Part shown: one piece after another, positions 1-8,853 of the stretch
Position numbering within the stretch: position 1 is the first letter of the stretch
Layout of the letters: every line of letters begins with the position of its first letter
NCBI GenBank assembly: GCA_934644965.1
Contig: CAKUDG010000015.1
Location: 11,266-75,265, forward strand
Direction of reading: 5' to 3'
DNA: 64,000 bases
Source: an uncultured Victivallales bacterium
Lineage (GTDB): Bacteria; Verrucomicrobiota; Lentisphaeria; Victivallales; UBA1829
Notes under the pieces: model-generated
Seen by the model: the letters and a program-made list of their open reading frames with translations, nothing else
What the model was told of the DNA's origin: nothing
Databases searched by the model: none
Made by a program: the position numbers and the translations under genes

Positions 1-1
1 G

Positions 2-280
2 ACCGACAAGGGGAAGCGCAGCCGCCTGGAATGGTCTCAAATCCCTGTGGAAGAATACATGCGGATCATTTTCCACTATGCCAGACTCCGTGAAAGCATT
101 CTTGCATCCGAAACGAATGTATCCGATGCGAATAAGAAAGTCCTGGCCTGGGATTATCTGCGTCTGGCAGTTCTTTCCGCGTGGTACGGCAATTACGCGG
201 ATGCGGCTGAGGCGTCCAAAAAGGCGATTTCCGTTTATCCGGAAATCTCAAAGGACGTTTACCGCCTGCTTTTCAACTGA
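2..280 (+). CDS. C-terminal fragment of an unknown protein (5' end outside window)
   Basis: The reading frame is open from the first bases of the window to a TGA at 278-280, giving 92 visible residues and no start that must be used inside the window. The visible part is helical and soluble, with a stretch (AWYGNYADAAEASKKAISVYP) that reads like one tetratricopeptide-type helix pair. There is no motif that would name the family. It lies about 100 bases upstream of the kinase-like gene on the same strand, so the two could be cotranscribed. Function unknown; a TPR-containing tail of a glycosyltransferase or secretion-related protein would be compatible but is only a guess. Confidence 0.6.
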   Translation, partial: TDKGKRSRLEWSQIPVEEYMRIIFHYARLRESILASETNVSDANKKVLAWDYLRLAVLSAWYGNYADAAEASKKAISVYPEISKDVYRLLFN

Positions 281-377
281 AAAACGGATGAAAAAGGGAT
301 CCGGGAAAGACGACACACGGCATGTCATGACGGCACAGAAGTGGAAAAGGGGGGAGAAAAAAGGGGAGCAGGCAAAG

Positions 378-2846
378 ATGAAACTGCAGAAAAAATTGAT
401 TTTGCTGATGGGGAGCACTGCCCTGATCGTCGGGACCCTGGTCCTGACAATCGCTTTTCTCCATCTGAACGCAACCTTGAAGCAAATCGGAACAAGCCGG
501 CAGGAATACGCCGAACGGATGTTCCTGGAAAAAACCATCGTTTCGACAGATACAGCCGCAAAACTGCTGGACCGGACCCTGGAACTCAAATTCAATCATC
601 TTGCCGCATACCGCCCCCTCGGCAGAGAGGATCTGGAGGAATGCAGGAACTATCTGAAAGAGCGAATGCCCAGTCTTTACGATTCGGAAGTCATTGCGGC
701 TCAGTATACACTGGATCAGGAGAAGCATCCTCACTTTCATCCGGATCTGCGTTTTTCCTTCCAGAAACAGGGAAATCTGATTCAAGCATCGGAATTTCCA
801 GAATTCTCCGGAGACGAAAATCTAGTCCGTTTCCTTTCCATGGATCCCGGACGCGGGAAAACGACTTATCTGATTTCCGGCGGAACTCTCTGGTTTGTCT
901 ACGCCATGCGCAATCCGGACACAGAGGGGACATTCACCTTCTACGCATTCCGCCAGACCGAGGCCATACTGACAAAAAATCTGGTTCCTGACCGTTTCTC
1001 CCTGTATCTTCTCCTCTCCGGCGACCGGATCCTCTTCCGCTTCTCGGAAAATCCGGACCATCTCCGCGACTTCGACAGTTCCGCATCCGACAGACAAAAC
1101 GCAATTCTTTTTGCAAAAACCTTAAGCCAGGACAAGGTCTCCACCTATTTAAGCGAAGGAAACGATCCGGAGGACGCCTGCCTCTTCAGCGGGACTCTTT
1201 TATCAGTGCCCTTTTTCGGAGGACCGGAACTTTCCCTTCTGAAAATAGCCCCGCTTGCCCAGTCCATTCCGCCTGTTTCCAATTTTGTAGACATCAAAAT
1301 CGAACAGCTGTTCTTCTCCATACTGCTGATTGCCTTTCTGGGGCTGCTGCTCTTTTTCGTCCCGCTTTTTTACTTTGCAAGACTGATTGCGGGACCGATC
1401 AGCCGTGCAGCCGCCTTCGCAAACATTCTTGCAAACGGGGAATTTCCCCCGCAGGCAGCGGACGACAGCGGAATTGATGAGATCAATCTCCTGATGAAAT
1501 CTTTGAATCACATGCGCGACAGATTGAGCAACATGATCGCGAAACTCAAACGCAGTCACGCCCGTGAACTCCAGGCCAGGCGCGATGCGGAAAACGCCAA
1601 TCACCTGAAATCCGATTTTCTGGAAGGGATCTCCTCCGAACTCCGAAATCCGCTGGACGCCATCTCCCGGATCTCCACGCGGCTTCTCCGCGAGATCCGG
1701 AACGTGAAGAATGCTTCCCCGCCGCCAATAGAGGAACTCGCCGTCTCGCTCGAAGGCATCCGTGCCAACAATGACAAATTAAAGGAAGTCATTGAAACCA
1801 TTCTGGATCTGGCAAAACTAAATGCCTCCGATTTCACGCCGGACGGGGTGGAATTCGATCCGGGCGCCATGATGCACGATCTCTACAGAAGCGCACAGAA
1901 ACTTGCCGCGGGAAAATCGCTCGAACTGGAAAATCATTACACTCCGGATATGCCGAGAGTCATTTACACGGACAGGGAATTTCTCTTTCATATTCTGACG
2001 CTGATTCTTTCCTCTCTTGTCAAGCACGCCCCGGCCTCCGGCAAAATTGTATTCGGCTGTTCCGGCCCCGGGAAAACCATTGTCTTCTGGTTCAAGGCAA
2101 CGGGAGGAAATCAGCTTGCGGATCAATTTCTCCGTTTCCTTCAGACACAGGATGCCGACCCCTTCCGCAAAGGGGGAAGGACGGACACCCACAGCATTCT
2201 CAATCTGACCATCGCAAGAAGCAATGCTCATCTGCTCGGAGCCGAATTTGAAGCGTCCAGTTTCGAGACATCTGAGTTCCATTTCAAAGTTTCCTTCCTG
2301 AAGGCCGATATCACTCCGCTTTCTCTTTCAGACACCACGCGGCTGCGCCGCAGGGACATCATCAACAACAATCCCGGCGGCGGGGACATGGAAAACGCCA
2401 TTCCCGGACAGAAATCAATGGAAACCACGAAAACCAATCTGCTTCATTCCATCCGGAATGTCGCAAGAGACTCGTTCCTTTCCCATCCGGAGATTCTGAT
2501 TCTGGAAAACAGCGCATCCACGGCATCCGTTTTGAAAATGATGCTCCGGGATTTCCCGTGCTCCATTGACCTCGTCGCAACGGAACGGGAATGTCTGGAG
2601 GCGTGTGAGAACAAGCGTTACAAGATCGTCCTCATGAGCGCGGTCATTCCCGGAATCAGCGCCTCCTCTCTGACCAGACGTCTCCGCGAACTCGCTCACG
2701 GAGCTCCCTCCGGAATCATCATTCTGATGGGGTATCAGGAAGAAGGGGGAAAAGAAGCCTTCCTTGCCGCGGGAGCGGATATCTGTCTGGCAAAACCCGT
2801 CAATGCAGACGAGCTCCTTCAGGCAATCCGCAGTCTGTCCGTATAG
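378..2846 (+). CDS. Membrane-bound hybrid histidine kinase-like protein with degenerate catalytic motifs
   Basis: 822 residues from the ATG at 378, preceded by a good ribosome site (AAGGGGAG at 361-368). Order of parts: membrane helix about residues 5-28, a periplasmic sensor region, second membrane helix about 308-336, HAMP-like linker, a dimerisation helix with an H-box, an ATPase-like region and a C-terminal receiver-like domain (about 700-822). The architecture is that of a hybrid sensor kinase. Key residues are missing: the H-box reads FLEGISSELRNPL, with Ser420 where the phospho-accepting His belongs; the N-box lacks its Asn residues (LILSSLVKHA); no DxGxG box is evident; and the receiver has Ser754 (IVLMSAVIPG) in place of the acceptor Asp, although Lys806 is kept. 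What is seen argues for a catalytically dead signalling or scaffold protein. The frame is intact, so it is not a decayed pseudogene. Confidence 0.85.
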   Translation: MKLQKKLILLMGSTALIVGTLVLTIAFLHLNATLKQIGTSRQEYAERMFLEKTIVSTDTAAKLLDRTLELKFNHLAAYRPLGREDLEECRNYLKERMPSLYDSEVIAAQYTLDQEKHPHFHPDLRFSFQKQGNLIQASEFPEFSGDENLVRFLSMDPGRGKTTYLISGGTLWFVYAMRNPDTEGTFTFYAFRQTEAILTKNLVPDRFSLYLLLSGDRILFRFSENPDHLRDFDSSASDRQNAILFAKTLSQDKVSTYLSEGNDPEDACLFSGTLLSVPFFGGPELSLLKIAPLAQSIPPVSNFVDIKIEQLFFSILLIAFLGLLLFFVPLFYFARLIAGPISRAAAFANILANGEFPPQAADDSGIDEINLLMKSLNHMRDRLSNMIAKLKRSHARELQARRDAENANHLKSDFLEGISSELRNPLDAISRISTRLLREIRNVKNASPPPIEELAVSLEGIRANNDKLKEVIETILDLAKLNASDFTPDGVEFDPGAMMHDLYRSAQKLAAGKSLELENHYTPDMPRVIYTDREFLFHILTLILSSLVKHAPASGKIVFGCSGPGKTIVFWFKATGGNQLADQFLRFLQTQDADPFRKGGRTDTHSILNLTIARSNAHLLGAEFEASSFETSEFHFKVSFLKADITPLSLSDTTRLRRRDIINNNPGGGDMENAIPGQKSMETTKTNLLHSIRNVARDSFLSHPEILILENSASTASVLKMMLRDFPCSIDLVATERECLEACENKRYKIVLMSAVIPGISASSLTRRLRELAHGAPSGIIILMGYQEEGGKEAFLAAGADICLAKPVNADELLQAIRSLSV

Positions 2847-2914
2847 GGGGGATCGCAGGGGAAAAGAGCCGGATCCCCGCATTTCATCTCCGCAAGGACA
2901 GGGGCTGTGGAGCC

Positions 2915-2948
2915 TCCGGCGGCAGACTTCTGAAGCCGGAAGTTTTTT
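2915..2948 (+). terminator. Probable intrinsic terminator after the kinase-like gene
   Basis: TCCGGC at 2915-2920 pairs with GCCGGA at 2935-2940, and the stem is followed by a run of six T at 2943-2948. It lies about 70 bases past the stop of the kinase-like gene, between convergent genes. The stem is short and the loop long, so strength is uncertain. Confidence 0.45.
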
Positions 2949-3112
2949 CCCGGGCTTCCTGATTTTCCTGATTCTCTTTTCCAGGGAATCAACTTCCTTT
3001 CATTCAAGATTCAAGGGGAATCATGGAAAATCAGAGGAGAGAAAAGAGGGAAATCCCGGAAAGGAAGAAAAAGACGGCAGGGGCCTGAATTCCGGACCCG
3101 CCCTTGCTCGGC

Positions 3113-3994
3113 TCAACGACGGGGTCTGACGGTACTCCGGGTCAGAGTCGAGGTCTGCTTGTAGGACCAGAGAAGCGGCCCGTTCTTGCCCGCATTGTTT
3201 TCCAGAGAATAGAAATCCCATGCGAAATCAAAAGAACTCACCGGTGCGACATGCATATCGGAAAACATGACAACACATTCCAAATTATGCCGTCCCTTCA
3301 TGAAATCCTGAATATAAATTTTATTGGCTTCATTTTCAAAAATGTTGGATCCGTTCAGCAATGCCGCCTGACCGGAAGGCGTGGCCCCCGCCCCCGGAAC
3401 GAAATAACCGACATTAACAGCCCATCCGGAATACACACCGGCATCCCATCTGCCCCGATCCGTGCCATTCGTGGAAAAATCAGCCACCATACACTTGACT
3501 GAAGGAACAAGAATTTCCGAATAGCGCATGTGTCTCACATAATCGGATCTTTGCGCGACAAAGGAGGCGTTGAAGCCATATCCGGACGAATATCTTACAT
3601 CAGTGGACGGATAAGCCGCCCGGACTGGAGTGCTCGGACAGCGGAACACCTTGTACTGCCCCCTCCCGTAGGTCGTCGCCAGCAGCTGGGTCCAAAAGGG
3701 ATGACTGCAATAAGGTGTACAAAAAGGATTGTTTGCCGAAATGGGAACGACAAAACCATCAAAATCAGAAGCATACAACTGAAAGAACACAGAAATCTGC
3801 TTGACATTCGAGATACAGGACGTTTTGCTCGCCATTGCCTTTGCCGCACTGAGAGAGGGAAACAGCAGCGCGGCAAGCAGCGCAATGATCGCAATCACCA
3901 CCAGAAGTTCAATCAGAGTGAAACGGGATTTTCCACCCCTTCCTCTTGCTGCGGAGAAAAACAAACCTTTCCCTTTTCCTTTTTCTTCTTTCAT
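3113..3994 (-). CDS. Pseudopilin-like secreted protein (type II secretion/prepilin N-terminus)
   Basis: 293 residues. A basic leader of about 24 residues is followed by FTLIELLVVIAIIALLAALL, the hydrophobic N-terminal helix of type IV pilins and type II secretion pseudopilins, with the conserved Glu at mature position 5. The residue before the cleavage-site Phe is Arg, not the usual Gly. The rest is a globular domain with paired cysteines and a C-terminal GRHNLECVVMFSDMHV stretch, matching the H-x-G-x-x-x-F-x-D-G-H/S-V type signature of the large DUF1559/H-X9-DG families expanded in Planctomycetes and Lentisphaerota. Likely inserted in the inner membrane and possibly part of a fibre or envelope structure. 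No secretion machinery genes are adjacent. Confidence 0.8.
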   Translation of the reverse strand: MKEEKGKGKGLFFSAARGRGGKSRFTLIELLVVIAIIALLAALLFPSLSAAKAMASKTSCISNVKQISVFFQLYASDFDGFVVPISANNPFCTPYCSHPFWTQLLATTYGRGQYKVFRCPSTPVRAAYPSTDVRYSSGYGFNASFVAQRSDYVRHMRYSEILVPSVKCMVADFSTNGTDRGRWDAGVYSGWAVNVGYFVPGAGATPSGQAALLNGSNIFENEANKIYIQDFMKGRHNLECVVMFSDMHVAPVSSFDFAWDFYSLENNAGKNGPLLWSYKQTSTLTRSTVRPRR

Positions 3995-4474
3995 CGCCTT
4001 CCCCCTGTTAGCGCATCAGATGCATTCCCATCCACGATACCATGCGCAAGTTGTTCTTGATCCGGCCTGTTTCCCCTTGTTGTGCGGCTCTGCAAAGCCG
4101 CACAAAATTTACCACCTTATCCTCCCCTCTCCGTGACCAGAACCAGATGAAATATCTGTAAATCAAGAAGAGAATCCGAAAAGGCGCTCAAACAAGCATG
4201 GCAGCATGCTGTTTCCGGAGCTGATGTAAAAAGTTTCCAATCTGTATAATTATAAAATACAATTAAACTTCTGTCAAGCCCTCTTGCAGAAAAACAGTCC
4301 GGGGAAAGCCAGCCGCTGCCATTTTTTCCGCAAAGGGAAGAGGGCGGAAGATTCGTTTTCATAAGCCGCACGAAGAGACTTGCCTCTCAAAAAAGAAAAA
4401 GACCTGGGAGGAAAAGAAGTGAGGGGTAAAAACATCTTCATCCGTCAAGAAACATCCATGAAGGAAAAAATCCG
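3995..4474. other. 480-base intergenic region with one strong hairpin
   Basis: No gene is evident here between the pseudopilin gene and the DeoR-type regulator (both minus strand). The one clear structure is a perfect 10-bp stem, TTGTGCGGCT at 4080-4089 with AGCCGCACAA at 4096-4105 and a 6-base loop, without a T run on either strand; it would lie in the 5' leader of the pseudopilin gene or the 3' region of the regulator. Confidence 0.5.
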
Positions 4475-5203
4475 TCAGCCGCTGATGACGCGGTCGAACT
4501 GATCGACGGAACCGAAGCGGAAGAGGCCCGCCCTCTTGAACTTGCTTGCGTCGGCGAGAAGACAGTTGGACCTGGAAATTTCCAGCAGTTTCATGAGAAG
4601 AGACGCATGAGTCTCATGATTGGTGGTCAGGACGCCGCCATCGACGCCGAAAGCCGAGACGAAAGCCCGGGTGACGGTCAGTCGTTCGAGTTCCCGAAGA
4701 GTGGTCTGTCCCAGGAAGGAATTCATTCTTGCGTCATACGTCCCCCCCAGCGCAATCAGGACGTAATGGGAGGGGAACTTGTGGAAATTCTGTACGATCA
4801 TGACCGAATTGGTGATGATGGTCAGATTGGAATAACGCGCTTCCAGCAGACGTTCGGCGAGGAAAAAGACGGTGGTGGAGGAATCGAGGAAAACAATGTC
4901 TCCATCGGAAATTTCCTCTTCCGCCATCTGTGAGATTTTCTGTTTCTGTTTCCGGTTGCGGTCGATGCGGTCCTGGAAGGTGGAGGAAAGGACCGTCATT
5001 CTGTCTCCCGGATCGCATTCCTCGGAATAGGCCACACCTCCGTGGAGGTGACGGATCCTGTTCCGGGCGGCGAGCCAGGCAATGTCCCTGTGAATGGTCG
5101 CCTGAGAAACGCCGAAATGCTCCATGAGTTCGGAAACGCGGCAGTATTTTTTCTCTTTCAAATAGTCCAGAATGGCAAAAGTTCGCAGATTTTTCAAGAT
5201 CAT
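4475..5203 (-). CDS. DeoR/GlpR-family transcriptional repressor
   Basis: 242 residues, slightly short of the usual 250-260. Residues 1-57 form the DeoR winged helix-turn-helix (MEHFGVSQATIHRDIAWLA) followed by the family hallmark HLHGG at about 53-57. The remainder is the DeoRC sugar-phosphate sensor domain of the ISOCOT fold (IVFLDSSTTVFFLAERL, ALGGTYDARMNSFLG, AFVSAFGVDGGVLT, LLADASKFKRAGL). Proteins of this family repress adjacent sugar catabolic operons and are released by a phosphorylated intermediate. It is divergent from the PfkB-to-aldolase operon, and the shared upstream region carries repeated TTCTCAT boxes that could be its operators. The particular effector is not predictable from sequence. 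Confidence 0.9.
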   Translation of the reverse strand: MILKNLRTFAILDYLKEKKYCRVSELMEHFGVSQATIHRDIAWLAARNRIRHLHGGVAYSEECDPGDRMTVLSSTFQDRIDRNRKQKQKISQMAEEEISDGDIVFLDSSTTVFFLAERLLEARYSNLTIITNSVMIVQNFHKFPSHYVLIALGGTYDARMNSFLGQTTLRELERLTVTRAFVSAFGVDGGVLTTNHETHASLLMKLLEISRSNCLLADASKFKRAGLFRFGSVDQFDRVISG

Positions 5204-5358
5204 CTCTCCCCGGCGCTCTCCGGCTGAATGGAATTCGTTCGAGTTTGAGAAACCTGGCGGCAGACAGTTGAAATCGCTTGAGGTCTTTCATTCACCGGAG
5301 CATACTTTAGCGGAGGATAGGAAAAGCGTCAAGCAAGAGGAATGATAAATTATGCGAA

Positions 5359-5436
5359 ATTCTCATTTTTTCTCATAAAGTTATCATAAAATACCAGAAC
5401 TGGAATCTTGACAATTCTCATGGGAAGAACTAGTCT
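5359..5436 (+). promoter_or_regulatory. Promoter/operator region of the sugar operon with repeated TTCTCAT boxes
   Basis: ATTCTCAT occurs at 5359-5366 and 5414-5421, with related TTCTCATAAA at 5370-5379 and TATCATAAA at 5382-5390. A consensus -35 TTGACA lies at 5408-5413 with a weak -10 candidate (TAGTCT, 5431-5436, 17-base spacer). The last box overlaps the promoter, as expected for a repressor operator. The likely protein is the divergent DeoR-type regulator; this is inference from position and repetition. Confidence 0.45.
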
Positions 5437-5467
5437 TATCCGGAAACAACAGGAGAGGACGGCGCAG

Positions 5468-6379
5468 GTGAAAGAATCCAAAGGCATTGAATATGTTGCA
5501 CTCGGCTTCTGCAGCAACGATTATCTGAGCATTCTTCCGGAAATCCCGCTGGACGGGAAAGTCCAAATTCTCGAACACCTTGTCCAGGGAGGCGGCCCCG
5601 CGGCGACATCCGCAGTGGCGGCCTCCCGGCTCGGATGGAAAGCCGCTTTTCTCGGAAGCATCGGCGACGATGCGCCGGGAACGAAAATTCTCGACGATTT
5701 CAAAGCCGAAGGCGTGGACTGCTCCGGGATACGCATCCGGGAACACTCCGCTTCTCCGATCGCCTACTGCTGGATTGAAGCGCCGACCGGCAAACGGAGC
5801 GTTGCCTGGACCCGCGGCTCTCTGAAGGAACTCCGTCCGGAAGAGGTCGACATGGGACTCGTGCAAAACGCCCGGGTCCTCCATCTGGACGGTCATCACA
5901 CGGAAGCCGCCATCGCCGCCGCGAAAATGGCAAAACAATCCGGGACACTTGTCAATTTCGATGCCGGCACCGTCCGGCCCGGAGTCGAAGAACTCGTGAA
6001 ACTTTCGGACATTCTTTTCACCTCTGAACACTTCGCCTTCCAGTGGACCGGCGAAACCGATCCGGGAAAAGCGCTTCCGAAACTGCAGGAATGCGGGGCG
6101 CGCGTCACGGGCATCACGCTGGGGGAAAAGGGATCCGCCGCATGGGTCGGGGGGAAGGTCGTTTTCTGCCCGGCCTTCCGGATCAAACCCGTCGACACGA
6201 CCGGTGCAGGGGACGTCTTCCACACCGGATTCGCCGTCCGTTACCTGGAATGCGGAGACATTCCGGAAAGCATGCGTTTTGCATCCGCTGTTTCCGCCTT
6301 GAAATGTCTGAAGCCCGGGGGACGCACCGGCATCCCGAGCCGCGATGAAACGGAAGATTTTCTGAAAAAACATTCCTGA
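5468..6379 (+). CDS. PfkB/ribokinase-family sugar kinase
   Basis: 303 residues from a GTG start at 5468, chosen because AGGAGAGG (5451-5458) sits 9 bases upstream and because the family begins directly with the VALGxxxxD strand; upstream in-frame starts fall inside the predicted promoter. Seen motifs: GGGPAATSAVAASRLG (PfkB signature 1, about residues 42-57) and DTTGAGDVF with catalytic Asp249. These enzymes phosphorylate a sugar or sugar acid with ATP in the cytoplasm. The GGGPAAT form resembles ketohexokinase/sulfofructose-kinase-type members more than classical IolC, but its neighbour IolB makes 5-dehydro-2-deoxygluconate a possible substrate. First gene of a seven-gene catabolic operon. 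Substrate not assignable by sequence alone. Confidence 0.88.
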   Translation: MKESKGIEYVALGFCSNDYLSILPEIPLDGKVQILEHLVQGGGPAATSAVAASRLGWKAAFLGSIGDDAPGTKILDDFKAEGVDCSGIRIREHSASPIAYCWIEAPTGKRSVAWTRGSLKELRPEEVDMGLVQNARVLHLDGHHTEAAIAAAKMAKQSGTLVNFDAGTVRPGVEELVKLSDILFTSEHFAFQWTGETDPGKALPKLQECGARVTGITLGEKGSAAWVGGKVVFCPAFRIKPVDTTGAGDVFHTGFAVRYLECGDIPESMRFASAVSALKCLKPGGRTGIPSRDETEDFLKKHS

Positions 6380-6470
6380 GGCTCCGGTTCCCATTTCTGC
6401 CCGTTCCATGAGCGCCGTTCTCCGGAAAGAGGAGACCTGGAAAAACAAGTGTCAACATCAGATCTTCCGC

Positions 6471-6498
6471 TTTCCACAAAAAGAGAATCCAATATAAT
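6471..6498 (+). promoter_or_regulatory. Possible internal promoter before the isomerase-like gene
   Basis: A perfect -10 TATAAT at 6493-6498 with a weak -35 TTTCCA at 6471-6476 (16-base spacer), in the 160-base gap before the gene starting at 6540. It could give separate expression of the distal operon. Confidence 0.3.
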
Positions 6499-6539
6499 CA
6501 TCCCAGAGAGAGAGAAAATACACAGGAGCATTGCAACAC

Positions 6540-7922
6540 ATGAGCAGCGAACGGAAAACATTCAAAATCGGCTATCTGCCTCTGACCAAGGCAAACTGGA
6601 CCAATGAGACGCTGGAAGCGGCCAGGGAAACGGCAAGGAAGACGCTGGAGAATCTTCCGGATGTCGAAGTCATCGGGGGAAGCCGCATGATCGACTTTGA
6701 AGACAAGGCCCTTGCGGAGCTGGAACGCTTTGAAAAAGAGCGTCCGGACATGATCATTGCACATTTCATGACTTTTTCGCTCGGAGTGATTGTCCCGATG
6801 TTTGCACAGCGTCTGGGAGTTCCGGTGCTGCTCTGGTCGATGAAGGAGCCGGATCCCTGCGGAGGACGTCTTCAGAACAACTCCTTCTGCGCGGCGAATA
6901 TGAATTCGCATTTTCTCTACCGGATGCATGTGCCGTATTTCCACATTCATGCGGATGCGGGATCGGAGAAGGCGGAGAAGGAACTGAAACGCGCGATCCG
7001 CGTTGTACGGACGGCGGAGGCTCTCAAGCGGATGAGAGTCGGACTGATCGGCGGACGCGTCCCCGGATTCTACACCTCCTCCTGCGATGAAATGCTTCTG
7101 CGGACCAAAATCGGTCCGGAAGTCAAGATCATCACGGAACATGAAGTTATCGAATGCGCCCGGAAACTCCGTCCGGAAGAACTTCAAGACGCGTTGAAGA
7201 CCATTCTTTCCGACGCGCCCGTGCATGAAAGCGACGGTCCCACAAAGGAACAGCTCGAAAAATCCGCCGCGCTCTTCGGAGCCGTGAAAAAAATGAAGGT
7301 GCGTTTTCTCGTGGACAGTTTCGCCATGCGCTGCTGGCCGGAATTCATCTCCGGCGAACTCTACGGGATCGCCGTCTGCTCGACCATCGGACACCTGACC
7401 AATCACGGATTCCTGACTGCATGCGAAGGCGATGTCTACGGAGCAGTCATGATGCGGATCGAACAGGAACTCACCGGAAAGAAACCCTTCTTCTGCGACA
7501 TGATTGTCATGGAAGGCGATTACGGAGTCGCCTGGCACTGCGGAGCGGCTCCCTGCGCGCTCTGCCGCGAAGGATTCCAGCCGACACTCCGGAAAAGCGC
7601 CACCATCGAAGGCGGAGGCGTCAAAGGCGTGACCAATGAGTTTCCGCTCAAAGCCGGGCCCGTCACACTCGCCCGTCTCGGGGAAAAGCGCGACGGAGAG
7701 GGATTCCGGATGCTGATCGCCACCGGAGAAGCGCTCGACACCGATCTGTTTGTCCGCGGGAATCCGCTGAAAATCCGTTTCAGCGCCTCCTGCGACACAC
7801 TCCGGGATGTGGTCATCAGCCAGGGCTGGGAACATCATTACGCCCTCGCCTACGGGGATCTTGTCCCCGAACTCGAAGCGCTCTGCCGGATGCTGGACAT
7901 AGAAACCACCATTGTCCGCTGA
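6540..7922 (+). CDS. L-fucose/L-arabinose isomerase-family protein
   Basis: 460 residues from ATG 6540 (AGGAG at 6524-6528). The sequence has the layout of the FucI/AraA-like superfamily: an N-terminal alpha/beta domain (FKIGYLPLTKANW; MIIAHFMTFSLG; VPVLLWSMKEP) and a C-terminal domain with CEGDVYGAVMMRIEQEL, FFCDMI and a WHCGAAP segment where the metal-binding Glu, Asp and His of FucI-type isomerases are expected. Family members interconvert aldoses and ketoses with Mn2+. It sits between a PfkB kinase and IolB, with an FGGY kinase and aldolase downstream, the usual isomerase-kinase-aldolase logic. Many relatives carry only the generic family label, so the sugar is unknown. Confidence 0.8.
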   Translation: MSSERKTFKIGYLPLTKANWTNETLEAARETARKTLENLPDVEVIGGSRMIDFEDKALAELERFEKERPDMIIAHFMTFSLGVIVPMFAQRLGVPVLLWSMKEPDPCGGRLQNNSFCAANMNSHFLYRMHVPYFHIHADAGSEKAEKELKRAIRVVRTAEALKRMRVGLIGGRVPGFYTSSCDEMLLRTKIGPEVKIITEHEVIECARKLRPEELQDALKTILSDAPVHESDGPTKEQLEKSAALFGAVKKMKVRFLVDSFAMRCWPEFISGELYGIAVCSTIGHLTNHGFLTACEGDVYGAVMMRIEQELTGKKPFFCDMIVMEGDYGVAWHCGAAPCALCREGFQPTLRKSATIEGGGVKGVTNEFPLKAGPVTLARLGEKRDGEGFRMLIATGEALDTDLFVRGNPLKIRFSASCDTLRDVVISQGWEHHYALAYGDLVPELEALCRMLDIETTIVR

Positions 7923-8046
7923 CGCTTCTTTTTTCCCGGTCTTCTTCTCTGCCCTCCTCTGTACAGCATGGGGAGGGCAGGAAAGACAAGAAAAGCCGGA
8001 AAAGCTCATCTGAGAAAAAAAAACAGTAAAGGAGAAGTCCTGAATC

Positions 8047-8853
8047 ATGACGAAAAGAAATGAAAATCTTCTGATTCACCTGGATCCGGTCCAGGGCTAC
8101 AATCCCGTCTTTGAAGTCGGGGAATACCACATGGAACTGACGAAATTCGGTCTGATCCGCCTGGAGGCGGGAAGCGTCTTCCGGGGGGAGACGGGGGAAT
8201 ATGAAGCGGCCCTGGTGCTGCTCGGGGGGAAATGCGCCGTCCGGGGAAAGGATTTTGCGTTTGCGGAAGTCGGGGGACGCAAAGACGTGTTCGACGGCAA
8301 GCCGCATACCGTCTATCTGCCCTGGGAAACGGCATATGAAATCACGGCGCTCACAGATGTGGACATTGCCTTCAACGCCTCCCCGGCCTCACGCGAAACG
8401 GCTGCGCCATGCGTGATCGCTCCGGAACAGACCCGTGAACTCATCCTCGGGCGCGACAATTTCCAGCGACGCGCCACCATCATTCTCGATGAAACTTTCC
8501 CTTCCGAACACTTCTATATCGGCGAAGGCCTGATTCCCTCCGGGAACTGGTCCGGCTATCCCCCGCACAGACACGACATCGACGCCCTTCCGGAAGAAAT
8601 CGACATGGAGGAAACCTACTTCTACCGTTTCAATCCCCCCCAGGGCTTCGGGATCCAGAAGGTCTACCAGCCCGACGGTTCCATAGATGAAACCTATACG
8701 GTCAAACAGAACGACACCGTCGCCATCGCAGAAGGCTACCACCCCCTCTGCGGCGCGCCGGGCTATGACATGTACTATCTCTGGACCATGTGCGGCAAAC
8801 ACAACCGCGGCCTGATCTCCTCCAAGGATCCCGCCCACGCATGGGTGAAGTGA
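8047..8853 (+). CDS. iolB: 5-deoxy-glucuronate isomerase IolB
   Basis: 268 residues, the normal IolB length. ATG 8047 follows AAGGAGAAG (8029-8037). Diagnostic IolB features: GRDNFQRRATIIL (135-147), the metal-binding cupin motif YPPHRHD (171-177, His174 and His176), METYFYRFNPPQGFG-like stretch (187-202) and a late His232. IolB converts 5-deoxy-glucuronate to 5-dehydro-2-deoxygluconate in myo-inositol catabolism. The other inositol genes iolG, iolE, iolD and iolA are not in this operon, although a PfkB kinase and a class II aldolase could play the IolC and IolJ parts. Its stop overlaps the start of the next gene (TGATG at 8851-8855), which implies translational coupling. Confidence 0.92.
   Translation: MTKRNENLLIHLDPVQGYNPVFEVGEYHMELTKFGLIRLEAGSVFRGETGEYEAALVLLGGKCAVRGKDFAFAEVGGRKDVFDGKPHTVYLPWETAYEITALTDVDIAFNASPASRETAAPCVIAPEQTRELILGRDNFQRRATIILDETFPSEHFYIGEGLIPSGNWSGYPPHRHDIDALPEEIDMEETYFYRFNPPQGFGIQKVYQPDGSIDETYTVKQNDTVAIAEGYHPLCGAPGYDMYYLWTMCGKHNRGLISSKDPAHAWVK

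Noticed and set aside
78..377. In-frame N-terminal extension of the kinase-like protein by 100 residues
   Set aside because: The ATG at 378 has a good ribosome site and is directly followed by the first membrane helix; the extension overlaps the upstream gene in another frame and is rich in Arg/Lys without family character.
8007..8049. Frame opposite IolB and the isomerase (6498-8048 minus) as a gene
   Set aside because: Antisense to two well-supported enzymes, composition His/Phe/Arg-rich as in shadow frames.
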